From Pseudomonadales bacterium (GTDB lineage Bacteria; Pseudomonadota; Gammaproteobacteria; Pseudomonadales; Azotimanducaceae), in NCBI GenBank assembly GCA_022448085.1, contig JAKUTH010000010.1, positions 1 through 61,837 on the forward strand: DNA of 61,837 bases, written 5' to 3'. The notes below the pieces were generated by a model. It made no database searches, was not told the DNA's origin, and saw only the letters and a list, made by a program, of their open reading frames with translations. This document shows positions 1-8,568 of this stretch, piece after piece. A program made the translations under genes and the position numbers. Within the stretch, counting starts at the first letter, position 1. The number at the start of each line of letters is the position of its first letter.

Positions 1-1
1 C

Positions 2-2545
2 GAGATGGACCGGATCAGCCTCATGGGCATGAACACGCCGAAGGTACTCGGGGAGAATCCTGGAAACCCGTTCCATGCCGTTGCCGACGGATCCAACGGA
101 TTTGCGGCAGACTCGTATCTCAGCTACCCGGATAGCAACGGCAACGGTATCTACGATTATCTTGAGGAGCCGGGCGAATACTACGTCTTTGCGCAGGACG
201 CCAATGGCGACGGAATCCCCGACCGTGACTGGGACGGCGACGGTGTCGCCGACCTTAATGCGCAAGGTGACGTTGAATCCCGTGTGCTCTTACAGAACTA
301 CTGCAGCGATCCGACCGCCGAATGGTGGGAGTGCGTCTACGGCGTCGACAGCAACGGTGACGGCTTAGTTGCCACGCTCGCTGACGCCGATGGTGACGGA
401 CTGGTCGATCGCTTTGATCCCGACAGCGGCGGCGTGCACCTCTTCGAGGATGTACGGCTCATCGATATGTCGATTGCACCGAAACAACCACACGGCAATA
501 CCATCTCGTGGTTGAACGACGACATGTCGTATAACCGACGCCGCCAGATCGACAATCTACGGCTTCGCCTTGGTACCGAGATCACCATCCCGGACACGGA
601 GTGGATTGTCGATTTCGACTGGATCTCTGCCTGGAGCAAGCGTGAGGAAGACTACGCCGAGCCGGTGTGGCCGTGGACCGTCGCTTCCATGCGTTGTCAG
701 GGTGGGCAAATGAACGACGCCTGCTGGAACCCCTTTAGCACCGCGTGGCTCGATAGCAACGAATACGGTCAGCTATTGGAGGCGTGGCGGAACCCTGATA
801 GTCCAGCGGCCAACACCGAACTCGAACACCGCTACGCGGGTGTGTTGTTACGGCACGACCAACGCAACATCCGCATGGATGTGATTGACGCGGTGGTGTC
901 GAACGGTGCGATCTTTGATCTACCGTGGAACGATTCACCGGTCGGTCTAGCTGCTGGTATCCACATGCGCTTGGAATCGGAGGAATACCGTCCCAACCAA
1001 CTCGGTGCATCGGCGCTTGGTTCTGCACGAACCAATTTCCAGTACACCGAAGAGGAAACCAACGCCGTGTTTGTCGAGTTCCAGTTACCACTGATCAACA
1101 GCCCGAAGTGGGGCGACATGGAACTGCAGCTGGCCATGCGCTACGCGGAATTTGAAGCACGCGGATCGGTTAGTGCACGCGGGCAAAAAGCGGAATTTGA
1201 CACCACGATCCCGAAGGTCGCGTTCCGATACTCACCCACGGATTGGTTGGCTGTGCGTGCCAGTTTGACCGAGGGCTTTGTACTGCCTGGTATGTTCCAG
1301 CTGTTCAATGTGTCGGTGCGACCGGATAACTTTCAGAACGTTTACGATTACATCTGTGACAACATGCCTGAATTGGAAGACTGCAACGGCGTCGGGCAAG
1401 GCGGTAGCGTCCCCGATGTCCTGGTTGCAGATTCACAAAATGCTGGGCTGAGTGCGGAAGTATCTGACCTTTGGAACGTCGGAGCCTCGGTCAGACTCCT
1501 TGACGGTGACCTCACCATGGACGTGGATTACACCAAGGTAACGTTCAACGGCCGGGTCGAGCGGATGGGAGCGAGCGGTAACCTGGCATCGGCTGGTATC
1601 GGCTTTCAGCCGTATGCGTTAGCCGCCTGCCCGGGAACTGATCTTGACTACGACAATTCCCAGGCTGCCGGGCCCGACGGTACGTGGATCACGCCACCCG
1701 ACTACCTTGCCCAAACTTCCCAAAACGAGCTCGACTGCCGTCTCAATGCTGCCCTCTCATGGGTTGCCAACGAGGAAGAGCCCATCGGTAACACGCTCAT
1801 CGTGCGCGGTGGTGGCGAAAATGGGCTCCGCCTGATGGAAGCGGACAACCCTTGGTTGAACCAAGGCGAGCAGGGTACGACGACGTTGATTTACAATCTC
1901 CGTTATCGTGTCGACGCCGCGGATATCCCGTATATCGGAGGTGACTATGGAACCTTTGAAGTCGGCGTGAGCGCAACGCAAATGCTGGAGCTCTATTTGA
2001 TGCGTTACGCGGCCGACAGTGGTCACACTTTTGCGGGAATTGAAGTCGACGGTGTGGGTAACCGCAACAACGGCGCCCACTGGTTCGGTACCTACTCGCT
2101 ATACCAACCACTCCCGGTCTCCCCTGAATGGAGGGTGAACGGTACGCTGCGTTGGTTCCGTGACAACCATACGGCACAATTGACGGTCCGTTGGCATGAT
2201 TCGGTCACCGACGTGGATGCCGCGTGGGACGAGGTCAAACATATACCGGGTGCGTTACCGGAGGAGCACAATGGCAAGAGTTCCATTGATATTCCGGAAA
2301 GCGAGGCGTGTGCTGACCAGGATCGCAATCCGTATTGCGAGATCTCAGAGCGGACCTATGTGGACTTTAGCTACACGTACACGGCTCCCGATTTGGGTGG
2401 CTTTGGCTACGTTTCGTTGAACCTTGCTGCGCGCAACATCTTCGATTCCATGCCTGATCCTATCCCGTCCGGTGCTGGTTACGAGCCTTACCTCGACAAC
2501 ATCATGGGTCGTACGGCGTTTGCCCGACTCACTGTCGGATTCTGA
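2..2545 (+). CDS. TonB-dependent receptor, C-terminal part (partial)
   Basis: Outer-membrane receptor for energised uptake through TonB-ExbBD. The frame is open to the left edge, so signal peptide, TonB box and most of the plug lie outside. Long barrel-type alternation of aromatic and polar residues is visible, with the family-like stretch ASLTEGFVLPGMFQLF near residue 420 and a final strand ending in LTVGF, whose terminal Phe is the usual barrel-assembly signal. Residues 40-140 contain several Asp-rich DSNGNG/DANGDG/DWDGDG/DADGDG repeats resembling thrombospondin type 3 or EF-hand-like calcium loops, unusual in this family and probably extracellular. A strong terminator follows at once. Substrate unknown; the neighbouring TPR and CRTAC1 proteins may act with it. 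Confidence 0.88.
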   Translation, partial: EMDRISLMGMNTPKVLGENPGNPFHAVADGSNGFAADSYLSYPDSNGNGIYDYLEEPGEYYVFAQDANGDGIPDRDWDGDGVADLNAQGDVESRVLLQNYCSDPTAEWWECVYGVDSNGDGLVATLADADGDGLVDRFDPDSGGVHLFEDVRLIDMSIAPKQPHGNTISWLNDDMSYNRRRQIDNLRLRLGTEITIPDTEWIVDFDWISAWSKREEDYAEPVWPWTVASMRCQGGQMNDACWNPFSTAWLDSNEYGQLLEAWRNPDSPAANTELEHRYAGVLLRHDQRNIRMDVIDAVVSNGAIFDLPWNDSPVGLAAGIHMRLESEEYRPNQLGASALGSARTNFQYTEEETNAVFVEFQLPLINSPKWGDMELQLAMRYAEFEARGSVSARGQKAEFDTTIPKVAFRYSPTDWLAVRASLTEGFVLPGMFQLFNVSVRPDNFQNVYDYICDNMPELEDCNGVGQGGSVPDVLVADSQNAGLSAEVSDLWNVGASVRLLDGDLTMDVDYTKVTFNGRVERMGASGNLASAGIGFQPYALAACPGTDLDYDNSQAAGPDGTWITPPDYLAQTSQNELDCRLNAALSWVANEEEPIGNTLIVRGGGENGLRLMEADNPWLNQGEQGTTTLIYNLRYRVDAADIPYIGGDYGTFEVGVSATQMLELYLMRYAADSGHTFAGIEVDGVGNRNNGAHWFGTYSLYQPLPVSPEWRVNGTLRWFRDNHTAQLTVRWHDSVTDVDAAWDEVKHIPGALPEEHNGKSSIDIPESEACADQDRNPYCEISERTYVDFSYTYTAPDLGGFGYVSLNLAARNIFDSMPDPIPSGAGYEPYLDNIMGRTAFARLTVGF

Positions 2546-2559
2546 ACGAATCTGAGTTG

Positions 2560-3339
2560 ATGCAGTCCAAAGCCCAGCGGCGTTCTCGTCGCTGGGCTTT
2601 TTGTTTGTGTCTCGGTTTCTTGGGATTCAACGCCTATGCCGAGGAATCCGATTGCGAGCGATTGCCCGTATACCGACAAGAGGCATGCAGGGAAATTGTA
2701 CGTTGTTTAGCCATCGACGACGCAGAAAAAAGTCAGGCTTGCTTGCGTGTTGCCTCAGAGATTCCCGTCGTCGAGCCTCAAAAACGACGTAGCCCACCAG
2801 TGCATATCGAGCCAACACCTACCTACGAAGAAGTCGCGGTACCAACGGAACCGTCACGTCCACCCAAGGAATCAAAAGCGACCACGACCAAGAAACGCTC
2901 GCGCCTCGATATTTTTCGACGCAACAGTGACCGAAAGGAAGAACCACGCCGTCGACGCATCTTCAAACGCGACGACAAACCCGAAGAAACGGTCAAGACA
3001 ACCACCGTCGAGCGATCAGTGTTCACCATCCCAAAACGCTACACGGGCGAAATCACCGCGCTTAAGGACCTTGTCAGGGATCGACAACTAGTCGTCCTAG
3101 ATAACCAACTGCTATTCGAAGCCGAGCGCGCGCTTGGCGGGAAACTCAAGGTGGGCGATCAAGTGAGAGTTACGCGAATTTCATCATTTTTGGGAAATCG
3201 TTTTCAATTGATTGGGCCAAATCGACGGCCCGTTAGCGCCTCTCGGATCCAATGTGAGCGGGTAAAAGAAGACCTTAATCCGCAGAACCGCAGTCGATGT
3301 TTGTTGCTCGGCAATTCCAGCAAACTGGAAAATAACTAG
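2560..3339 (+). CDS. Small basic secreted protein of unknown function
   Basis: Not recognised. ATG at 2560 (preceded by an in-frame TTG at 2557) gives 259 residues with a twin-Arg-rich n-region, a hydrophobic core CLCLGFLGF and a likely cleavage after AYA, so it is exported. The mature protein has a Cys-containing head (CERLPVYRQEACREIVRC), a long Pro/Lys/Arg/Glu linker (about 65-150) and a compact C-terminal region with two Cys. The start overlaps the terminator hairpin of the upstream gene, so expression depends on read-through or on a start after the hairpin. A later start would destroy the signal peptide. Its position between receptor and TPR lipoprotein suggests an envelope role, by inference only. 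Confidence 0.6.
   Translation: MQSKAQRRSRRWAFCLCLGFLGFNAYAEESDCERLPVYRQEACREIVRCLAIDDAEKSQACLRVASEIPVVEPQKRRSPPVHIEPTPTYEEVAVPTEPSRPPKESKATTTKKRSRLDIFRRNSDRKEEPRRRRIFKRDDKPEETVKTTTVERSVFTIPKRYTGEITALKDLVRDRQLVVLDNQLLFEAERALGGKLKVGDQVRVTRISSFLGNRFQLIGPNRRPVSASRIQCERVKEDLNPQNRSRCLLLGNSSKLENN
2569..2606 (+). terminator. Intrinsic terminator after the TonB receptor
   Basis: Perfect 11-bp stem: AAAGCCCAGCG (2569-2579) pairs with CGCTGGGCTTT (2590-2600) across a 10-nt loop, followed by the tract TTTTTGTTTG. It starts 24 bases after the receptor stop codon. It lies inside the first codons of the next open frame, so that gene's signal-peptide codons double as the terminator. Confidence 0.9.
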
Positions 3340-3434
3340 GGATCTTTAGATACTGGCTCCATTAACGGGCTCCTCAACTCGTTGCGGTAACTCGCCGAGA
3401 GCTCTATAAATTCGGCATAGAACGTAAGAAGACG

Positions 3435-4901
3435 ATGCGAGCCAGGTCAGAAGAGAAACAAACGCGCGCACCGCGCACGAACGACTCACGTATTTCGGCA
3501 ATGTTACTGTGCTCACCACCGCGCGAATGGATCGAATTCGTGTTGAAAGCCACCATCCTTAGTTTTAGCTCTTTCCTCATTTCTTGTTCCGATCCATTCG
3601 TCACCGTTGACACGAAAGACATTGATGCGGATCTTGCCGAACTCCTTCACGACACGCTAAGCAAGGCAAAATCGTTGCCCAATTCCGGCGCGATACGAGG
3701 CCAGTTGGCAATGACCTACGATGTGAACGGATTTCCAGATGCCGCGTTGGCCACGTACAAGCAAGCTGAGAAACTCGATCCGGGCACGTTCGCGTGGCCT
3801 TATTTTCAAGCCATGCTGCTGGCGAAAAGAAATGAACCAGAAAACGCCATTGCCGCTATGCAGCGAGCCATTTCCCTCGATCCAAAATATGTGCCAGCGT
3901 GGTTGCTCAAAGGCACATGGTTCATCGACCTGGGGCGCCTCGGTGACGCAAAAAACGCTTACGAAGAAGCTGCCCGTTTGGGCGCAGGATCGCCTGCAAT
4001 CGCCGGCACGGCTCGGGTACTATTGCTCGAAAGACACCCCGCGGAGGCGGCCAAACTACTCGAACCCTTGAGTGACGCGATGCAGCATCCCCACCTCTAT
4101 CGCATGTTGGGTACAGCGTACCGGGCCCTCGGCCGTACCGACGATGCGCGGATAGCGTTCGCTCGAGGCCGACGGGATGAAGCGCTTCGATGGCGTGATC
4201 CCATCCAGAGCCAAAAGGTCGATTACATTGGTGGCTTCGGGGGTCGCCTTATCCATGCCGAAAACGCGCTCAAAGCTGGCGCTTACGATGACGCGTTGGC
4301 GTTGTTGGAAACACTGAGAGAAATTCGCCCAGACGACCCGGCCCTTCTTAGTCATTTAAGTCTCGCGTATTTACGTACCGGCGATCCCGAAAAAGCGCTA
4401 CGAACCATTCTCGAGGGGTTCGAACTGTACCCCGAGTATTACTACTTTCATGTCAATGTTGCCGGGTTATACCGTGAGCAACGAAAAATCGATGACGCTC
4501 TGAGACACCTCAAGCGGGCGATTGAAATCAACCCAAATCAAGCCGAAGGACATGAACAGCTCGGACGTATGTTGATGCAACAAGGCCAGTACGACGAAGC
4601 GCTCGCCTCTCTCGAAACAGCAATCAACCAAGGTGTGAATGATCCGGTTGCTGCTTTGCACAGTAGTGGGCTCATCGAAGGAGCGCGCAAAAATTGGACA
4701 GCGGCTATCCATTACTTTGAACGAGCGGTCGAAATCGACATCTCGTTTACCATGGGCCATATCTATCTTGGCCGTTGCCTTGCCGAGGTCAAGCGGTTCG
4801 ATGAGGCGAGAAGGGCCCTTGATTGGGCCGAAAAACTAGGAACTCATCCGGACGAGGTCGCATCGGCACGTATGCGCCTGAGCGTCCTGGATGCGGCTTG
4901 A
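3435..4901 (+). CDS. TPR-repeat lipoprotein
   Basis: Tetratricopeptide protein of up to 488 residues, built from about eight helical repeats between residues 80 and 480 (patterns such as PDAALATYKQAEKLDP and YDEALASLETAIN). A hydrophobic stretch LSFSSFLISC ends in a lipobox with Cys at residue 51, so it is probably lipid-anchored. The n-region is long from the ATG at 3435. In-frame ATG 3501 or GTG 3540 would give a more usual lipoprotein signal, but none has a clear ribosome site. It ends 14 bases before the CRTAC1 lipoprotein gene. TPR lipoproteins beside CRTAC1 proteins are a recurrent pairing; the job is likely scaffold or partner binding at the membrane. Confidence 0.8.
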   Translation: MRARSEEKQTRAPRTNDSRISAMLLCSPPREWIEFVLKATILSFSSFLISCSDPFVTVDTKDIDADLAELLHDTLSKAKSLPNSGAIRGQLAMTYDVNGFPDAALATYKQAEKLDPGTFAWPYFQAMLLAKRNEPENAIAAMQRAISLDPKYVPAWLLKGTWFIDLGRLGDAKNAYEEAARLGAGSPAIAGTARVLLLERHPAEAAKLLEPLSDAMQHPHLYRMLGTAYRALGRTDDARIAFARGRRDEALRWRDPIQSQKVDYIGGFGGRLIHAENALKAGAYDDALALLETLREIRPDDPALLSHLSLAYLRTGDPEKALRTILEGFELYPEYYYFHVNVAGLYREQRKIDDALRHLKRAIEINPNQAEGHEQLGRMLMQQGQYDEALASLETAINQGVNDPVAALHSSGLIEGARKNWTAAIHYFERAVEIDISFTMGHIYLGRCLAEVKRFDEARRALDWAEKLGTHPDEVASARMRLSVLDAA

Positions 4902-4915
4902 GGCTCGCAAGTCCG

Positions 4916-6634
4916 ATGGCCCTCAAGCCCCGTCCTGATCGGTTTTCATTCCATTCTCGACTGGCGTACTGGGGACGAACGGCGCTCTTAATACTGGTAG
5001 TGGCAGCCTGTTCAGAACGACCAGCTGTAACCGTTGACGCGAGCAGCACGGCCTGGTTCAGCGAAGAAGCCGTCTCCCGAGGAATCACGTTTCGACATCA
5101 AACAGGATTCGCCGGCCGACACTTACTCCCCGAAATCGTTGGAAGCGGAGCGGCGCTCGCCGATGTTGACGGAGACGGCGACCTCGACGCTTATTTTGTG
5201 CAAAGCGGCACGCTCTACGATCTCGAACAGGGCCACGAACAGCCCGCCAATCGTCTTTATATCAATCAGGGCGATGGTCGGTTTGAGGAGGCAAAAGGCG
5301 CACACGGTGCCGATGACCGGGGTTACGGCATGGGCGTCGCCGTCGGGGATTACGACAACGACGGGGATATAGATCTATTCGTTACCAACGTCGGCCCGAA
5401 CGCTCTATTTCGTAACGATGGCAGCGGGCATTTTGAAAACGTTTCAGCCCAAGCCGGACTTGATGATCCGGGTTGGGGCACGGCTGCCGTATTCGTCGAC
5501 CTCGATGGGGATAGATATCTGGATCTATTTCATGCGAATTACATCAATTGGACCCAGGTTACCGAACTCCAGTGTTTTATTAGCGGAGTGCCAACGTATT
5601 GCCCCCCACAAAACTATCAATCTTCGGCGGTCGATCGTCTTTTCCGCAATAACGGCGACGGCAGTTTCTCGGACATAAGTCTCGAAGTTGGACTAAACCG
5701 TGCTTTTGGAAACGGCTTTGGCGTCGTGACCGGTGATTTCGACCACGACGGTAACACCGACGTGTTCGTCGCAAACGACATGATGGTGAACCAACTGTGG
5801 CTCAACCGAGGCTCGTTTCAGTTTGATGAAGAAGCGATGCTGCGTGGCGTCGCGGTGGACGAATACGGTGTCGCTAAAGCGGGCATGGGCGTGGCGTCAG
5901 GCGATGTCGATGATGACGGTGACATCGATCTCTTGGTCGTCAATCTCCAGGGACAGACCGACTCGTTTTTCCGCAACGAGGGAACCTACTTTGCCGATGC
6001 CACGTCAGCACTCGGCCTTGCTTCGCCCAGCCGTCGTTACACCCGATGGGGCGTTGTCCTGGCCGACTTCGATAACGACGGACAACTTGATTTATACGAG
6101 GCGAACGGTCGGGTCGATCCATCCACTGCCTACACGAGCGACCTTCGAGCGGAACCCAATGTGCTTTTCCGGGGTACTTCGAACGGTAGGTTCGTAGAAA
6201 TCGACCCTAAAGGTGGTACGAAAGAACCATTGATACACAGCAGTCGTGGCACTGCGGTCGGTGACATAGACAACGACGGTGGTCTTGATTTGCTCGTCGT
6301 GAATCGTGACGGTCCAGCCTACTTACTCATGAATCGCGTACCGGAACGCGGGAATTGGGTGCGGTTTAAGGTCTTATTACGCGAAGGACGCGATGCGCAC
6401 GGGGCCTTGGTCACCGCCATCGTCGGATCCAACAAACTCACCCGTCGGGTTCAACCGGAGGGTAGCTATCTTGATTCCAACGATCCCCGCGTTCACTTTG
6501 GTTTGAGCACCCAATCCCGAATCCGCGACATCGAAGTGCTATGGCCGGGTGGCAAGACTGAAGCATTCGGCGACTTTGAGGCTGGGCGCACGGTCTACCT
6601 GCGTGAGGGAGAAGGAACCGTTCTTCGTCGATAG
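4916..6634 (+). CDS. CRTAC1-family FG-GAP / ASPIC-UnbV lipoprotein
   Basis: Exported protein with a bacterial integrin-like propeller. From ATG 4916 the n-region ends in LLILVVAAC, a lipobox, so a lipid anchor is expected; a longer frame from 4823 overlaps the TPR gene and is less likely. Repeated DVDGDGDLDAYF, DYDNDGDIDLFV and DFDNDGQLDLYE motifs are FG-GAP/VCBS calcium loops forming about seven blades. The last roughly 90 residues (RFKVLLREGRDAHGALV to VLWPGG) match the ASPIC/UnbV domain. A paired Cys segment (CISGVPTYCPPQNY) is shared with the next gene. Family members are assumed to bind other proteins or glycans; no enzymatic residues are seen. Confidence 0.85.
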   Translation: MALKPRPDRFSFHSRLAYWGRTALLILVVAACSERPAVTVDASSTAWFSEEAVSRGITFRHQTGFAGRHLLPEIVGSGAALADVDGDGDLDAYFVQSGTLYDLEQGHEQPANRLYINQGDGRFEEAKGAHGADDRGYGMGVAVGDYDNDGDIDLFVTNVGPNALFRNDGSGHFENVSAQAGLDDPGWGTAAVFVDLDGDRYLDLFHANYINWTQVTELQCFISGVPTYCPPQNYQSSAVDRLFRNNGDGSFSDISLEVGLNRAFGNGFGVVTGDFDHDGNTDVFVANDMMVNQLWLNRGSFQFDEEAMLRGVAVDEYGVAKAGMGVASGDVDDDGDIDLLVVNLQGQTDSFFRNEGTYFADATSALGLASPSRRYTRWGVVLADFDNDGQLDLYEANGRVDPSTAYTSDLRAEPNVLFRGTSNGRFVEIDPKGGTKEPLIHSSRGTAVGDIDNDGGLDLLVVNRDGPAYLLMNRVPERGNWVRFKVLLREGRDAHGALVTAIVGSNKLTRRVQPEGSYLDSNDPRVHFGLSTQSRIRDIEVLWPGGKTEAFGDFEAGRTVYLREGEGTVLRR

Positions 6635-6679
6635 CCCTGGCTTCCTACCACAGTGTTAGTCCCCAAAAATCCCTGTATT

Positions 6680-6700
6680 GTTCGGCCTTGAAAACCGAAC
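6680..6700 (+). other. Hairpin in the gap between the two CRTAC1 genes
   Basis: GTTCGG at 6680-6685 pairs with CCGAAC at 6695-6700 over a 9-nt loop. No U-tract follows, so it is not a convincing intrinsic terminator. It lies 45 bases after the first CRTAC1 stop. The rest of the 194-base gap shows a second small inverted repeat CGTCG-AAT-CGACG near the next gene, and no ORF. Confidence 0.3.
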
Positions 6701-6828
6701 TCAACCCGTCTTTGTACGTGTTCTATGGCCGGACGGCATCGCAACGCGGCATGGTCCTTTCGATACCGGTCGTTACCATCTTGTTCGTCGAATCGACGCG
6801 TTGAAACTAGTTACGCCTTGACACGCCC

Positions 6829-8562
6829 ATGAAGTCGCCATTTTTCTTTCGCACCATCTTGTTGATCTCGCTCCTGTATGCGCCGAGTCACCGCGCAGAA
6901 TTTCTCGAAATGGCGGCGGATGCCGGACTCGATTTTATGCACGAGAACGGTAACGAAGGCGAACTTTGGACGGTGGAAATCGTGGGGGCCGGGGTAGGTA
7001 TTCTTGACTTCGATAACGACGGTCGTATGGATATCTGGGCAGTGCAGGGTGGCCCTCTGCGAGCTACAGGTTCAGTCAGCATTGGAGATCGTCTGTTTCG
7101 CAATGTAAGTACCAGTGAAAACCTGCGCTTTGAAGATGTCACCGAGATTTCAGGCGTTCGAGCGACGGGATATGGCATGGGAATCGCCAGCGCCGACATT
7201 GATAACGATGGCGACACCGATGTATTTCTTGCGAATTTCGGCGCAAACCAACTTTTTGAAAACGTGGGTGATGGACAATTCGTGGATATCACAGAAAAAG
7301 CTGGACTCGCCGGTGGCGAATGGTCAATCGGCGCTAGTTTTGCCGATATCGACGCCGATGGGCTACTCGATCTTTACGTAGTCAACTATCTACAGTTTGC
7401 TCTTGAAGAGGGCAAGGTCTGTCGCAATTACTCTTCAAGGACGACTTACTGTGGACCACAAAACTACTCACCGTCGACGGATCAACTCTACCGAAACTTA
7501 GGCAACGGCCGCTTCGAAAACGTGACTGGATTATCTGGAATAGGGCAGTCATCGGGGCGCGGGATGGGCGTTGTAGCGCGGGACTTTAACGGCGACAGAC
7601 GCATCGACTTCTTCGTCGCGAACGACGCCGGAGAGAATTTCTTGTGGCTTAATCAGGGCGCCGGTCGCTTTGAGGACAAGGCCCTATTATCCGGGGCAGC
7701 ACTCAATGTCTATGGGATCGCTGAAGCCAGCATGGGCGTTGCAGTAGCCGATTACGACCGGGATGGCGATCCGGACGTATTTCTTACGCACGACGTAAAA
7801 GAGAGCAACACGCTCTATGTTAACGATGGCTGCGGTTGGTTCGACGACCAATCGAGCGTATCGGGCCTCGCGACGTCGAGCATTCCTTTTGCCGGTTTTG
7901 GTAATGGCTGGATCGATATCGACGGCGATAGTGACCTCGACCTATTTAGTGCAAATGGCGCCGTCACCATCATCGAATCACAGCGCACGGCGGGATTTGA
8001 ACCGCCACTTCGTCAACGTAATCAGCTCTGGCGTAACAACGGCCGCGGGATGTTCAACGAAGTCATCTCAGAAGTAGCATTTAATCGTTTGGACGTCAGT
8101 CGTGGTGCCGCCTTCGGCGATCTGGACAACGACGGCGACACAGACATCGTCGTCACAAACAACAACGGTCCAGCAACGCTGTTCCGCAATGACGCCCATT
8201 TTTCCAACTGGCTCGGCGTTGATTTATTCAATACCGACGCGCATCGCCACGCCATAGGAGCGAGTGCTTGGCGCGAAGCAAATGCGAGTGAAGTTCGATA
8301 CGTGGCGACAGACGGGGGTTATGCGTCCGCCCACGACCGCCGACTTAGGTTCAGCTTTCCAAACGATCCATCCGACCAATTTGTCCACGTTCGTTGGGCG
8401 GACGGTCGCATCGAACGCTTTGGCCCGTTGGCACCAAACCGATACCATGTCCTGTCGTCATCAACATCCGACGACACACCACCTCACTCCAACAGAAAAA
8501 CCGCGCCCGAGCCAAAGGCCGCCGTAGCACGTTGCGTTCGAAACGCCACTCGGGCCGATTAA
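6829..8562 (+). CDS. CRTAC1-family FG-GAP / ASPIC-UnbV secreted protein
   Basis: Second propeller protein, 577 residues, paralogous to the gene at 4916. The N-terminus MKSPFFFRTILLISLLYA is a Sec signal without lipobox, so this copy is likely soluble in the periplasm or secreted. FG-GAP loops DFDNDGRMDIWA, DIDNDGDTDVFL, DYDRDGDPDVFL and DLDNDGDTDIVV recur every 50-60 residues. The ASPIC/UnbV-like C-terminus (GVDLFNTDAHRHAIGASAW, then VRWADGRIERFGPL) is followed by a short polar tail. The Cys motif TTYCGPQNYSPSTDQLYRN is typical of CRTAC1-type proteins. The stop is only 6 bases from the stop of the convergent barrel gene. Confidence 0.85.
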   Translation: MKSPFFFRTILLISLLYAPSHRAEFLEMAADAGLDFMHENGNEGELWTVEIVGAGVGILDFDNDGRMDIWAVQGGPLRATGSVSIGDRLFRNVSTSENLRFEDVTEISGVRATGYGMGIASADIDNDGDTDVFLANFGANQLFENVGDGQFVDITEKAGLAGGEWSIGASFADIDADGLLDLYVVNYLQFALEEGKVCRNYSSRTTYCGPQNYSPSTDQLYRNLGNGRFENVTGLSGIGQSSGRGMGVVARDFNGDRRIDFFVANDAGENFLWLNQGAGRFEDKALLSGAALNVYGIAEASMGVAVADYDRDGDPDVFLTHDVKESNTLYVNDGCGWFDDQSSVSGLATSSIPFAGFGNGWIDIDGDSDLDLFSANGAVTIIESQRTAGFEPPLRQRNQLWRNNGRGMFNEVISEVAFNRLDVSRGAAFGDLDNDGDTDIVVTNNNGPATLFRNDAHFSNWLGVDLFNTDAHRHAIGASAWREANASEVRYVATDGGYASAHDRRLRFSFPNDPSDQFVHVRWADGRIERFGPLAPNRYHVLSSSTSDDTPPHSNRKTAPEPKAAVARCVRNATRAD

Positions 8563-8568
8563 ATTTAA

